Part shown: positions 54,311-63,955 of the stretch, piece after piece | Numbering within the stretch: position 1 is the stretch's first letter | How the letters are laid out: each line of letters begins with the position of its first letter | Assembly (NCBI GenBank): GCA_040222185.1 | Contig: JAVKDP010000054.1 | Coordinates: 33,735-97,734, forward strand | Direction: 5' to 3' | Origin: JAVKDP01 sp040222185 | Lineage (GTDB): Bacteria > Bacteroidota > Rhodothermia > Balneolales > Balneolaceae | Length of the DNA stretch: 64,000 nucleotides | Program-made: the position numbers and the translations under genes | Notes under the pieces: generated by a model | Databases searched by the model: none | Told to the model about the DNA's origin: nothing | The model's input: only the letters and a program-made list of their open reading frames with translations

Positions 54311-55012
54311 ATGAGTAAGATTGCCATAATTTCAGACATTCATGGGAATTTAGCAGCCTTAGAAGCTGTACTAGAGAAATTGGAGAAGGAAAATCCTGAT
54401 ATTTGGCTATGTCTTGGTGATATTGTGGGCTATGGTCCATACCCAAAAGAATGTATCGATTTAGTCAGAAAGAAGGACTGTATTTGTGTATTGGGAAATC
54501 ATGATGCGGGGGTTGCAGGGTTATTATCAATAAAGCACTTTAGAAATCCTAATCAGCGGTTAATTGAGCTTACCAAAACATTAATAGATGATGACCAAAT
54601 GGAATGGCTCAAAAGCCTTCCCATGAAAATTGATACTGAAATTTGGACTGCAGTTCACGCATCACCAATAGAGCCTCATAAGTGGAAATATCTTGATAGT
54701 GCATTTACTGTTAGGAAAGTACTAGAAACAATTGAGCAAAAAATTTGCTTTGTCGGTCACACTCATAGGCCTTCAATTGTTTCTAACAGGATAGGTATAA
54801 ACACTTTTAGAAGTGGTTTGAAGTACATTATTAACCCAGGAAGTGTTGGCCAGTCTAGAGATGATGACTATAGAGCTTCATGCAGTATAGTTGATGTTCA
54901 TAATTGGAAGTATGAAAATTTCAGAATAGAATATGATAATGAAACTACACGAACGGCACTAATGAAGCTTGGTTTTTCAAGAGACGAATCGTTGCGTTTA
55001 TTAAAGTTTTAA
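54311..55012 (+). CDS. metallophosphoesterase (YfcE-like)
   Basis: Calcineurin-like phosphoesterase of 233 residues. Metal motifs SDIHGNLAAL (D and H), CLGDIVGYGPYP (GD), VLGNHDAG (GNH) and FVGHTHRPS (GHTH) are all present. It may dephosphorylate a nucleotide or a protein; its position divergent from the tyrosine kinase gene suggests but does not prove a link. First gene of the plus-strand polysaccharide run. Confidence 0.85.
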   Translation: MSKIAIISDIHGNLAALEAVLEKLEKENPDIWLCLGDIVGYGPYPKECIDLVRKKDCICVLGNHDAGVAGLLSIKHFRNPNQRLIELTKTLIDDDQMEWLKSLPMKIDTEIWTAVHASPIEPHKWKYLDSAFTVRKVLETIEQKICFVGHTHRPSIVSNRIGINTFRSGLKYIINPGSVGQSRDDDYRASCSIVDVHNWKYENFRIEYDNETTRTALMKLGFSRDESLRLLKF

Positions 55013-55082
55013 TTTTTCTATTATTCAGGAATAATATTTGATATCTTTTAAGGATATTAAAAATGTAGCAGTCTTAGTAAAA

Positions 55083-55619
55083 ATGACACAGAAAATCTTT
55101 TTTGGAATAGGTATTTTTTTATTGTTCGGTAGCGAGCTTATAAATGCACAAACGCAACAACTTTTTACCTCTCAACAATTTAGATTAGGGGAACGAATAG
55201 TTAGAATCTCTGAACCTGGAGAGCTTTCAGATTCGGTAAATGTTTGGGGAGATATTGGTAGCCCAGGTAGATATCTAATTCCAAAGGGAACTAGTCTAGC
55301 TACATTACTTTCATATACTTTTGGACCACTTACAATTCGGGATGCAGAAACTAACATTGATTGGTCTAAATTAAGAGTTGAAATAAATATTCAACAATTT
55401 GATGCGGAAAAGGGGATAAATAATATCGAGAAATATAAATATAAATTTGATGAACCTTTTCCAGAAGGTTTTAATAATTTTGCATTAGAGAATAACCAAA
55501 CAATAAGTGTGAGGGTTAAGAGAAAACCAGCCTTTATTGACTATGTGAGAGTTGTTGCGCCTGTTATCTCTGCAATAGGAACCGCGATTACCGCATTTGT
55601 GTTATTAGATAGTAGATAA
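55083..55619 (+). CDS. short SLBB-domain exported protein
   Basis: Protein of 178 residues. I chose the ATG at 55083, giving a clean signal peptide (about 1-22, ending INAQ); a TTG at 55038 is open upstream. The region VNVWGDIGSPGRYLIPKGTSLATLLSYTFGPL (~45-80) matches the SLBB ligand/sugar-binding motif of Wza-like export proteins. It lacks the Poly_export domain and ends in a hydrophobic segment VVAPVISAIGTAITAFVLL. It may be an accessory export or periplasmic scaffold factor. The next gene starts 110 bases downstream. Confidence 0.65.
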   Translation: MTQKIFFGIGIFLLFGSELINAQTQQLFTSQQFRLGERIVRISEPGELSDSVNVWGDIGSPGRYLIPKGTSLATLLSYTFGPLTIRDAETNIDWSKLRVEINIQQFDAEKGINNIEKYKYKFDEPFPEGFNNFALENNQTISVRVKRKPAFIDYVRVVAPVISAIGTAITAFVLLDSR

Positions 55620-55729
55620 GAACTATCATTTCTTTAGAAAAAGTGGTTGACAATAGACTAATTTTAAAAAATCGGGAATAGACCTCAATACAGAAGGTGT
55701 TTCCACTAAAGTAGATTTCAAATATATAT

Positions 55730-56779
55730 ATGATAACTTCTAAAAAAGCTTTAATTACAGGAATAACAGGACAAGATGGTTCTTACCTAGCAGAATTGCT
55801 ACTCGGAAAAGGTTACGAAGTACATGGTTTGAGAAGGCGAACGAGCTTAAGTACTCATAATCTTGAGAGACTAAAGAGTTTAAAAGCGAATGTGGTTGAT
55901 GCTAACTCTCGTTTTTATCTACACTATGGAGATTTAACTGACTCATCAAATTTGACTCGTTTAATTCAAGAAATTCAGCCAGATGAGATTTATAACTTAG
56001 CAGCTCAAAGTCATGTTCATGTATCTTTTGACGTCCCTGAATATACGGCAAATGCGGATGCAGTTGGAGCCTTAAGAATACTCGAAGCCATCAGGATTTT
56101 GAAATTAGAAGGTTCCGTTAGATTTTATCAAGCGTCCACCAGTGAAATGTATGGATTGGTACAAGAAATTCCGCAAAAGGAGACTACTCCATTTTATCCA
56201 AGAAGTCCATATGGAGTTGCAAAGCTTTATGCACATTGGATAACAAAAAATTATAGAGAAGCTTACGGTATGTTTGCCACAAGCGGTATTTTGTTTAACC
56301 ATGAGTCGCCTCGAAGAGGAGAGTCTTTTGTTACGAGGAAGATTACATTAGCTGTTTCAAGAATTGCAAATGGAAAGCAAAAGAATTTAAAACTTGGTAA
56401 CCTTGATGCTAAAAGAGATTGGGGTTACGCTCCAGAGTTCGTTGAGGCAATGTGGTTGATGCTACAGCAAGATGTGCCTGATGATTATGTGGTAGCCACT
56501 GGCGAAATGCATACTGTTAGGGAATTTGTAGAATGTGCATTTAATTATATAGGAGTAGATATAGAGTGGAGAGGAGAAGGAGTTGAAGAGGTCGGCTATA
56601 ACAAAAAAACAAATGAAGAGCTTATTCTAATTGATCCTTATTACTATAGGCCAGCCGAAGTTGAGCTATTAATAGGAGACCCCTCAAGAGCCAAGAATGA
56701 ATTGGGGTGGGAGCCTAAAACAACTTTTCAGGAGTTAGTGAATATAATGATGGAAAGTGATTTAAAGTCTAACCTTTAG
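55730..56779 (+). CDS. gmd: GDP-mannose 4,6-dehydratase
   Basis: SDR-family dehydratase of 349 residues that forms GDP-4-keto-6-deoxy-mannose. ALITGITGQDGSYLAELLLG is the NAD(P) loop, YEVHGLRRRTS the Gmd-specific segment, YQASTSEMYGL the catalytic Ser/Thr strand and SPYGVAKLYAHWITKNYR the YxxxK pair. HESPRRGESFVTRKI is strongly Gmd-specific. It feeds the aminotransferase at 59.1 kb (perosamine) or a fucose-type pathway. Confidence 0.95.
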   Translation: MITSKKALITGITGQDGSYLAELLLGKGYEVHGLRRRTSLSTHNLERLKSLKANVVDANSRFYLHYGDLTDSSNLTRLIQEIQPDEIYNLAAQSHVHVSFDVPEYTANADAVGALRILEAIRILKLEGSVRFYQASTSEMYGLVQEIPQKETTPFYPRSPYGVAKLYAHWITKNYREAYGMFATSGILFNHESPRRGESFVTRKITLAVSRIANGKQKNLKLGNLDAKRDWGYAPEFVEAMWLMLQQDVPDDYVVATGEMHTVREFVECAFNYIGVDIEWRGEGVEEVGYNKKTNEELILIDPYYYRPAEVELLIGDPSRAKNELGWEPKTTFQELVNIMMESDLKSNL

Positions 56780-56786
56780 AAGTAGC

Positions 56787-57839
56787 ATGAAAAAGTTAAG
56801 TATAGGAGATAGAGAAATTGGAGGAGGTTTTCCTACTTACATTATTGCCGAAGCTGGCGTAAATCATAATGGAGATTTAGATACTGCTTTAGAGTTAGTC
56901 AGAAAGGCCAAAGAAATAGGAGTTGACTGCATAAAATTCCAGACATTTAAAGCCGAAGCGGTTGTCACTAAAAGTGCACCGAAAGCAGATTATCAGTTAA
57001 AGGTTACAAATCAAGAAGAATCTCAGTATGAGATGCTTAAATCCCTTGAATTAGATTTTGAATCATATAAGGTCATTTTAAGTGAGTGTGATAGCGTTGG
57101 TATAGATTTTTTATCCACGCCATATAATAAAGATGATGTTGATTTTTTGATAAAACTAGGGGTTCAAGGATTTAAAATTGCATCTGGTCAATTGATAGAG
57201 TTAGATTTTTTGAAGTATGTGGCTGAAAAAAAACTACCTATAATCATTTCATCCGGAATGGGGACCCTTTCGGAAATTTCAAAAGCAATAGAAACAATAA
57301 GGGAAACCGGGAATGATGAAATAGTATTACTGCAGTGTGTGACTAATTACCCTGCTGATATTGAAGATGCAAATGTGTTAGCTATGCCAGCAATGAGCAG
57401 AGCATTAGATATAATTGTTGGTTATTCGGATCATGTTCCATCAAACTATGCTACATATGCAGCTGTTGCCCTAGGAGCAACGATAGTAGAAAAGCATTTT
57501 ACCCTTGATACTAAAATGGATGGACCAGATCATAGCTCGTCACTTGATGTTGCTGGATTTCAAGAATTAGTAAATGGAATAAGAGCTGTTGAAAGTTCTC
57601 TTGGGGATTCTAACAAAAAGCCTATGGAAGCCGAGATAAGGAATTCAAAAGGTATGAGAAGATCGATTGTTTTTAAAGAGAATCTTGAAAAAGGTACAGT
57701 CCTTACAAGAGATAACCTAACATTCAAGAGACCTGCTACAGGTTTAAAGCCTGAAATGATGGATACATTTCTAGGTAAAAAGCTAAGTGCTGCTGTAAAC
57801 CAGGACGAAATGTTGGACTATAAACATATTGCCTGGTAA
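56787..57839 (+). CDS. NeuB-type nonulosonate synthase
   Basis: PEP-dependent condensing enzyme of 350 residues. It opens YIIAEAGVNHNGDLD, has CIKFQTFKAEA, LQCVTNYPA, GYSDHVPS and VEKHFTLD, and ends with a SAF domain (~285-350, RSIVFKENLEKGTVLTRDNLTFKRPATGL). It makes sialic, legionaminic or pseudaminic acid from a 6-carbon sugar. The branch cannot be fixed here, so no symbol is assigned. It lies 7 bases after gmd; the partner CMP-synthetase is at 60.2 kb. Confidence 0.92.
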   Translation: MKKLSIGDREIGGGFPTYIIAEAGVNHNGDLDTALELVRKAKEIGVDCIKFQTFKAEAVVTKSAPKADYQLKVTNQEESQYEMLKSLELDFESYKVILSECDSVGIDFLSTPYNKDDVDFLIKLGVQGFKIASGQLIELDFLKYVAEKKLPIIISSGMGTLSEISKAIETIRETGNDEIVLLQCVTNYPADIEDANVLAMPAMSRALDIIVGYSDHVPSNYATYAAVALGATIVEKHFTLDTKMDGPDHSSSLDVAGFQELVNGIRAVESSLGDSNKKPMEAEIRNSKGMRRSIVFKENLEKGTVLTRDNLTFKRPATGLKPEMMDTFLGKKLSAAVNQDEMLDYKHIAW

Positions 57840-57842
57840 TTT

Positions 57843-58259
57843 ATGAAAATTATTGAAGTATCTGAGAACTACAAACTTATTGAGGACTTTTTAAAAAAGG
57901 CCAAGGGTTCACTAGATACTTTTAGATACTTTCAGACACGACCTGTACAGATCATAAAAAATCATATTACTACATTAATGATTCTGGAAAATGAATCTCC
58001 TGTATGTTATGGTCACCTGGATTTGGATAATTCGACTGTATGGTTAGGAATAGCAGTTGTTGAAGAGGAAAAGGGAAAGGGGTATGGCAATTTAATGATG
58101 GCAGAGTTGTTGAGTTCTGCCAGGAAAAACAAACTAAAAGAAGTACACCTTTCCGTAGATATTGAAAATAAAATTGCTCGATCCGTTTATTTAAAACAGG
58201 GATTTATTCCAGTAAAGGAAAAAGATGGCAAGCTTTTTATGAAGATTGAGTTAGGGTAA
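57843..58259 (+). CDS. GNAT family N-acetyltransferase
   Basis: Small acetyltransferase of 138 residues with the acetyl-CoA-binding pattern VVEEEKGKGYGNLMMAELLSSA and the terminal RSVYLKQGFIPVKEKDGKLFM. Position between neuB and the isomerase gene suggests N-acylation of an amino sugar. It overlaps the next gene by one base (TAATG). Confidence 0.82.
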   Translation: MKIIEVSENYKLIEDFLKKAKGSLDTFRYFQTRPVQIIKNHITTLMILENESPVCYGHLDLDNSTVWLGIAVVEEEKGKGYGNLMMAELLSSARKNKLKEVHLSVDIENKIARSVYLKQGFIPVKEKDGKLFMKIELG

Positions 58260-59113
58260 TGATTTATATAAGTTCAACAGCATTTACAAAACATTCTTTC
58301 GAAGAAATAATTCATATTGCAGAATCGAATGGAATTAATATAGAGTTTAGTTCAAATCTACCATTCCACCCTAAAGCATATCAGTTAGTTATCGAAGCCA
58401 AAATTAATAGACTAACTCATAATTATTTTCCAGCTCCAGAAACCCCATATGTATTAAATCTGGCAAGTCTTAATGATGAAATTAGAGAACAATCAGTTAA
58501 TCACTGTCTGAAAGCATTGGAAATTGCTAAAAAAATCTCAGCACCTTTTTTTGCTGCTCATGCAGGTTATTGTTTAGATCCGGATCCAAATGAGCTTGGT
58601 AGATCACTTAAAAAAGAAATGGGTGGGACAAGGGAAAACTATTGGGAAGCTTTTATTGAGTCGGTAATCAAAGTCGAGAGAAAAGCAAAAGAATTGGATG
58701 TTCTTTTTCTGATAGAAAATAATGTATTAACATCAGAGAATTATTACTCTTATAATAAAATAAACCCCCTTCTCTGTTGTGACCCAGATGAAATAGCAAA
58801 GCTATATTCCGAGGTACCTAGTTCTTATGTTGGCATGCTTTTGGATACAGCACATTTAAAAGTGTCGTCTAGAACTTTAAATTTCGATCTGGGGAGTTCA
58901 GTAGACTCGATCAAACCTTTTATAAAAGCAATACATCACAGTGATAACGATGGAAATGTTGATAGCAATGGCAAATTGGATGAAAATTACTGGTTTGGTA
59001 AGTTTATGTCAGAATTTGATGAACTAGATCATGTTGTAGAAGTAAAAAACTTAAGTTTAGGCGAGATCAGAAATCAAAAGGAAATTTTATATAAGTTTCT
59101 GGAAACAGAATAA
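58259..59113 (+). CDS. TIM-barrel sugar phosphate isomerase/epimerase
   Basis: Xylose-isomerase-like protein of 284 residues. Metal residues are inferred in FLIENNVL (Glu), VGMLLDTAHLKVS (Asp/His), IHHSDNDG (His/Asp) and the last VVEVKNL (Glu). Such proteins replace NeuC-type epimerases in some sugar loci. The substrate is unknown. Confidence 0.72.
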   Translation: MIYISSTAFTKHSFEEIIHIAESNGINIEFSSNLPFHPKAYQLVIEAKINRLTHNYFPAPETPYVLNLASLNDEIREQSVNHCLKALEIAKKISAPFFAAHAGYCLDPDPNELGRSLKKEMGGTRENYWEAFIESVIKVERKAKELDVLFLIENNVLTSENYYSYNKINPLLCCDPDEIAKLYSEVPSSYVGMLLDTAHLKVSSRTLNFDLGSSVDSIKPFIKAIHHSDNDGNVDSNGKLDENYWFGKFMSEFDELDHVVEVKNLSLGEIRNQKEILYKFLETE

Positions 59114-59134
59114 AGCTAACTAACAAAATTTAGT

Positions 59135-60250
59135 ATGAAAATGATTCCAATAATGAAGCCCAGCTTAGGGGGGAATGAGCTTAAGTACGTAACAAATTGT
59201 GTTGAGACAGAGTGGATTTCTTCACAAGGTACTTTTGTAACGAAATTCGAAGAGTTAGTTGGAGAGTATATAGGACTAAAAAACGCAGTGGCAGTTTCAA
59301 ATGGTACTGTGGCGCTTCATTTGGCACTAATAAGCTTAGGAATTGGTGAAGGTGATGAAGTAATTGTTCCAGATATGACTTTTGCTGCTTCCGTTAATGC
59401 TGTGATTCATGCTAATGCCACACCTGTCTTAGTTGATGTAGACAGAAATACTTTTAACATCAATGTATCGGAAATAGAGAAAGCTATAACTGACAAAACA
59501 AAGGCTATTATGCCGGTTCATTTATATGGAAACCCATGTGATATGGATCAAATCAATGAAATAGCTCAAAAACATAATTTACTTGTTATTGAGGATGCTG
59601 CGGAATCACTAGGTAGTATATATAAAGGAAAGCAGACTGGTTCAATAGCTGATGCTGCCATATTTAGTTTTTACGGAAATAAAACCATTACTACTGGAGA
59701 AGGTGGTATAGTGGTTTTTAAAGACGATAATGCCTACGAGAGAGCTTGTGTTCTTCGAGATCATGGGATGCAAAAAGATAAAAGGTATTGGCATAATTAT
59801 ATCGGATATAATTATAGGATGACAAACCTCCAGGCGGCTATTGGGGTTGCTCAGATGGAAAGGATTGACGAGATCATTAATAGAAAGATCGAAATTGCTA
59901 ATATCTATATCGAAGGTTTGAACAAAATCGATGGAATCACTATTCCTGAATTAGATTTTGAGAACTCAAGAAACACTTATTGGTTATTCACATTTTTAAT
60001 AGATCTGGATATTGATAGATCAGAGCTAATTGAGTATTTGAAAGACCATGGTATTGAAACCAGACCTGTTTTCTACTGCATTCACAACATGCCTCCCTAT
60101 ATGAATTACAGGCATAAAGACTTATCGAACTCAAAGTATATTTCAAAAAATGGGGTAAGTATTCCATCATTTATTGAGTTAACTGATGATCAGTTAAGGT
60201 ATATTGTCGAAACAATCCAGAATTTCTTTTTTTCAAAGAAAAATGGTTAA
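59135..60250 (+). CDS. GDP-perosamine-synthase-like DegT/DnrJ aminotransferase
   Basis: PLP-dependent sugar aminotransferase of 371 residues. The internal-aldimine lysine is Lys183 in SFYGNKTITTGEGG. IPIMKPSLGGNELKYV, WISSQGTFV, VSNGTVALHLALISLGIG and IGYNYRMTNLQAAIGVAQME are typical and closely resemble perosamine synthases. With Gmd upstream, GDP-4-amino-4,6-dideoxymannose is the likely product. Alternative: amination for a legionaminic-type pathway. Confidence 0.85.
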   Translation: MKMIPIMKPSLGGNELKYVTNCVETEWISSQGTFVTKFEELVGEYIGLKNAVAVSNGTVALHLALISLGIGEGDEVIVPDMTFAASVNAVIHANATPVLVDVDRNTFNINVSEIEKAITDKTKAIMPVHLYGNPCDMDQINEIAQKHNLLVIEDAAESLGSIYKGKQTGSIADAAIFSFYGNKTITTGEGGIVVFKDDNAYERACVLRDHGMQKDKRYWHNYIGYNYRMTNLQAAIGVAQMERIDEIINRKIEIANIYIEGLNKIDGITIPELDFENSRNTYWLFTFLIDLDIDRSELIEYLKDHGIETRPVFYCIHNMPPYMNYRHKDLSNSKYISKNGVSIPSFIELTDDQLRYIVETIQNFFFSKKNG

Positions 60251-60938
60251 TGGTAAAAGAGTACTAATAATAATCCCAGCCAGGGGCGGTTCAAAAGGAG
60301 TGCCTGGGAAAAATATCAAAAAACTGAGAGGAAAACCGTTAATCTCATACACAATAGATGCCGCAAGAGAGGTATTAGAAGATGAGTATATATGTTTATC
60401 TACTGATTCTAAGGAGATAAAAGAATTAGCTGAGTCTATAGGTCTAGAAGTCCCATTCATTAGACCTAGTGAATTAGCTCAAGATACTTCTGGAACATAT
60501 GAAGTACTGATTCATGCTTTAGATTTTTATGAACAAAAAGGAGTGTCATTTGATATAGTGGTCTTGCTACAGCCTACTTCTCCATTAAGAACGAAAGCTC
60601 ATATCAAAGAAGCGCTAGAACTATATTCAGATGATCTTGATATGGTCGTTTCTGTGAAAGAAACTTCTGCCAATCCATACTATGTTTTATTCGAAGAAGA
60701 TAGTATGGGGTTTTTAAAAAAATCAAAGAAAGGTGACTTTATTAGACGACAAGACTGTCCCAGAGTTTGGGAGTATAATGGAGCAATTTATATTATTAAT
60801 GTTGTTTCGCTTCGTAAAAAAAAGCTTCACCAATTCGAAAGAATAAGAAAGTATGTTATGGATGATTTTCATTCTATTGATATCGATACTAAACTGGATT
60901 TTGAAATTGCTGACTATTTGATTAGTAAAAGAACTTAG
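60243..60938 (+). CDS. acylneuraminate cytidylyltransferase (CMP-sugar synthetase)
   Basis: Enzyme of 231 residues that activates a nonulosonic acid with CTP. IIPARGGSKGVPGKNIKKL is the nucleotide motif, followed by LLQPTSPLRT and DFHSIDIDTKLDFEIAD. I chose the ATG at 60243, which overlaps the aminotransferase stop by 8 bases; a TTG at 60204 is open but would add 13 unrelated residues. Partner of the NeuB-type gene. Confidence 0.9.
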   Translation: MVNGKRVLIIIPARGGSKGVPGKNIKKLRGKPLISYTIDAAREVLEDEYICLSTDSKEIKELAESIGLEVPFIRPSELAQDTSGTYEVLIHALDFYEQKGVSFDIVVLLQPTSPLRTKAHIKEALELYSDDLDMVVSVKETSANPYYVLFEEDSMGFLKKSKKGDFIRRQDCPRVWEYNGAIYIINVVSLRKKKLHQFERIRKYVMDDFHSIDIDTKLDFEIADYLISKRT

Positions 60939-60940
60939 GT

Positions 60941-62266
60941 TTGATAAAGACGTTTTATAAAAAGGCTTCTAGGTTAGTTTCGGGTACCTTGATTGGTAAG
61001 TTATTCGGAATAATAAAGATAGTACTACTAGTACGGTTATTTGGATTCAATGAGAAAACCGACATTATTCTCTATTGTTTAAGCTTATTTTGGTTTTTCC
61101 AAAACACTTTAATTGATCCTTTTTTTCAAAATTATATCATTAAAGAATCTGCTCATAAAAGTGATAAAGTTGATTTTTTTAGAATAGAGCTTCAGCGATT
61201 TAATGTATATATATATACATTTGCAATTATATCTTATTTCTTCTCTGAACTACTGATATCTATTCTGTTACCTGGTTTATCTGTTACTTCGTTAGATGCA
61301 TATGTAACGTTCTTTAGATATTTGATTCCCATAATTATCCTTTCTCACTTTACACAAGCATTTACGAATCTAAATATTATACAGGAAAAATATTTTAGAG
61401 CATCTGCAAATCTCTTTATTTGGAACCTGCTTCAAATTTTTGCCTTGTTGTATAGTTACTTCACAGGGTTCGAAGTTGGAAAGTCGATATTAATTTCTGT
61501 TTTCTTGGGTTACTTGATTAGTCTATTTACTCAATATTATGATATTAGCAGCATAAGTTCTTTAGTACATTTTTTTGGGGTTCGGAAGGATGGGTTTAAA
61601 AAAATTATTAAGCCATTAATTTCTTTTTTCTTCATAACATTGTTTTCAAGAATTAACTCTTATATCGACTATGGGTTCATTTCAGGGCTCGAATCTGGAG
61701 CAATTAGCTTTTATAATATTGCACTTAAACCAGGTGAGATATTGATGTCGGTTTTTTTTGCTTCTACTGTAACCGTTTTTTTTAATGAGGTAAGCAAAAA
61801 CCCCAAAAGCTATAGACACCTTTATAAGAATTTAACACGAAACTGTTTGTGGATAGTATTATTAGTACTCTTGCTTTATAATCTGTTAGATAATATTGTA
61901 AACACAATTATTTTCAAAGATTATAGCTATAAATACACAACTGTAATTGTTTCTTTAATTACTATAAATGTATTCTATCTCTATAAAGTTTTCCTCCAGG
62001 TAAAAGTGTTTCTTTTTGAATCAAAAAGTTCATTTTTATTACTAATCTCAGGGGCTTCTGTAGCTATCAATTTTTTATTAAATAGTTTGCTATTTGAAAG
62101 TATGGGCATGTTGGGAGTAGCCTATTCTACACTTTTTGTGACTATATTACTAGCTCGGTTTAGCGAGATATTTTTAAAAATTTATACGCTTCGTTATCAT
62201 TTGCTAAATCTAGTTCTTGATACTTCGTTACTCTTGTTACTAATTATTTTAACTAAATTTATATAA
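60941..62266 (+). CDS. MurJ/MviN-like polysaccharide flippase
   Basis: Very hydrophobic protein of 441 residues with about 12-14 helices. FKKASRLVSGTLIGKLFGI-type N-terminus and RLFGFNEKTDIILYCL resemble the MurJ/MviN family of lipid-linked oligosaccharide flippases; the context suggests it acts as a Wzx. The start is a TTG 2 bases after the previous stop since no ATG is near. The coding sequence is very AT-rich. Confidence 0.78.
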   Translation: MIKTFYKKASRLVSGTLIGKLFGIIKIVLLVRLFGFNEKTDIILYCLSLFWFFQNTLIDPFFQNYIIKESAHKSDKVDFFRIELQRFNVYIYTFAIISYFFSELLISILLPGLSVTSLDAYVTFFRYLIPIIILSHFTQAFTNLNIIQEKYFRASANLFIWNLLQIFALLYSYFTGFEVGKSILISVFLGYLISLFTQYYDISSISSLVHFFGVRKDGFKKIIKPLISFFFITLFSRINSYIDYGFISGLESGAISFYNIALKPGEILMSVFFASTVTVFFNEVSKNPKSYRHLYKNLTRNCLWIVLLVLLLYNLLDNIVNTIIFKDYSYKYTTVIVSLITINVFYLYKVFLQVKVFLFESKSSFLLLISGASVAINFLLNSLLFESMGMLGVAYSTLFVTILLARFSEIFLKIYTLRYHLLNLVLDTSLLLLLIILTKFI

Positions 62267-63375
62267 TGAAAAAGATTGCTCAGTTAAGGAATAATTATAT
62301 TGCAAACGGACCAACTACTTTAGTACTTCAAACTTCACTAAAGCTAAAAGAAAAAGGTTTTGAACCCTTAATGATTTCTGGTGGAGGAGAGTATGTACAA
62401 GAAATTGAGAGTAAGGGTATTAGTCATCTAACATTACCCGAGCTATCATTTTCTGAGAGGAGTTTTGGGAATGTGGTTAAAGCAGTTTTTGGTTTAAAAA
62501 GAATTATTGAAGATGAGAGAATAGATTTGATTCATGCACACAATGCTGCAGTATTCTATATAGCCTATTGGGCTTCAAAAATAACGAAAAGAAAATGCCC
62601 TGTGATTTTGACAAATCACGGTGTAGAATATAGACCTAATTATCAATGGAGAAATTGGATATATAAAATATTTCCTAGCACAATAATAGCGGTTTCAGAG
62701 TACACAAAAAGGATACTCATTTCATTAGGTGTTAATGAAGAGAGGGTAAAAGTTGTTTATAACGGAGTAGACTTAAATAGGTTTGATATTTCAAAAAAAG
62801 AAAAGTACTCGAAGGAAATCAGAGATGAATTTGAGATAGACGCAAGTTCCTTTTTAATAGGAATTGTAGGAAACATGAATATAAAAGGTCATGACAATTT
62901 AATACGAGCTTTTTCTTCTATCTCTGCTAAATACCCCAAAGTTGAACTATTATTAGTAGGGAACGGGGTTATTTATGATGAATGCGTAAAACTTGCTAAT
63001 GAACTAAAAGTAAGTAAAAGAGTCCATTTTGCTGGTTTTAGAACTGATGTTGAGAAATTTCACGCCTCATTCGATTTATATACACTTCCATCTAAAGAAG
63101 GCGAAATGTTACCAATCTCTATTCTTGAAAGTATGGCCTTTGGTAATACTTTTGTTGCTAGTAGTCTTAGTGGAATCCCAGAACTAGTTAAAAATGGCGA
63201 AGGATTATTAGTTAAGCCTAATGATGTTAATGATTTAACGGAGAAACTGATCTATCTATTAGACAATAAGGATTTAAGAGAAGAAATGGAGATTTGTTGT
63301 TTAAAATCTGCTCGGGAGATTTATAATATTGATTCTGTTATGATGAAAACTATTGAAATTTATCAGGAAGGTTAA
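62266..63375 (+). CDS. GT4-family glycosyltransferase
   Basis: GT-B glycosyltransferase of 369 residues. The N-terminal domain has LIHAHNAAVFYIAYWA and TNHGVEYRPNYQWRN, the C-terminal donor domain has GNMNIKGHDNLIRAF, VHFAGFRTDVE and the EX7E motif in EMLPISILE. The ATG overlaps the flippase stop by one base. Acceptor and donor sugars are unknown. Confidence 0.9.
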   Translation: MKKIAQLRNNYIANGPTTLVLQTSLKLKEKGFEPLMISGGGEYVQEIESKGISHLTLPELSFSERSFGNVVKAVFGLKRIIEDERIDLIHAHNAAVFYIAYWASKITKRKCPVILTNHGVEYRPNYQWRNWIYKIFPSTIIAVSEYTKRILISLGVNEERVKVVYNGVDLNRFDISKKEKYSKEIRDEFEIDASSFLIGIVGNMNIKGHDNLIRAFSSISAKYPKVELLLVGNGVIYDECVKLANELKVSKRVHFAGFRTDVEKFHASFDLYTLPSKEGEMLPISILESMAFGNTFVASSLSGIPELVKNGEGLLVKPNDVNDLTEKLIYLLDNKDLREEMEICCLKSAREIYNIDSVMMKTIEIYQEG

Positions 63376-63376
63376 T

Positions 63377-63955
63377 ATGAGAAAGAAAAAACTATTTTTT
63401 GTTGCTTATGGAGGTGGCCATATGAGGTTACTACACCAAGTAACAAAACAGCTTCAAAACGATGTAAACTTTGAAATAAAAATTCTAGGTTTAACAAGTG
63501 GTTATAAGGATATAAAGGAAGAGTATAAGAAAGAAATAGTACGGAAAATTTCAGACTATGATTTCTTATTTTCAGATGAAAAAGACTTGATAGATAAGTA
63601 TGGGAAAATGTTTTTAGAAGAGAATCATAATCCTGATTCAGGGATGGAGGAATCTGATTCTCTTTTTTATCTAGGAATGTCAATAACTGATCTTGTTCAG
63701 GAATTAGGGGAAAAAGAGGCGCTTGATCTATATGACAAAAAAAAGCGGCATGCTTTTAAACCTACTAATTCAATGAAGAAAATTCTTGAATATGAAAAAC
63801 CTGATTTACTCATTACTACTACATCTCCAAAGTGCGAACTAGCTTCGTTATTAGCCGCAAAACAGCTTGGAATTCAGAGTATTCAGATAATTGATCTTTT
63901 TGGAGATAATTATCCAGTGCCATTTGGTGATAATATTGTAGTTCTCAATGAGTAA
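63377..63955 (+). CDS. GT-B-like N-terminal domain protein, short
   Basis: Protein of 192 residues. FFVAYGGGHMRLLHQVTKQL and PDLLITTTSPKCELASLLAAKQLGI resemble the N-terminal domain of epimerase- or MurG-like GT-B proteins, which normally run to ~370 residues. It stops at 63955 while an overlapping reading frame begins. Either it works as a single-domain subunit, or the gene is split or frameshifted. I chose ATG 63377; a frame-extended start at 63353 is possible. Confidence 0.55.
   Translation: MRKKKLFFVAYGGGHMRLLHQVTKQLQNDVNFEIKILGLTSGYKDIKEEYKKEIVRKISDYDFLFSDEKDLIDKYGKMFLEENHNPDSGMEESDSLFYLGMSITDLVQELGEKEALDLYDKKKRHAFKPTNSMKKILEYEKPDLLITTTSPKCELASLLAAKQLGIQSIQIIDLFGDNYPVPFGDNIVVLNE

Noticed and set aside
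55647..55652. TTGACA before gmd
   Set aside because: There is no matching -10 hexamer at the right distance, and gmd may be read with the upstream genes.
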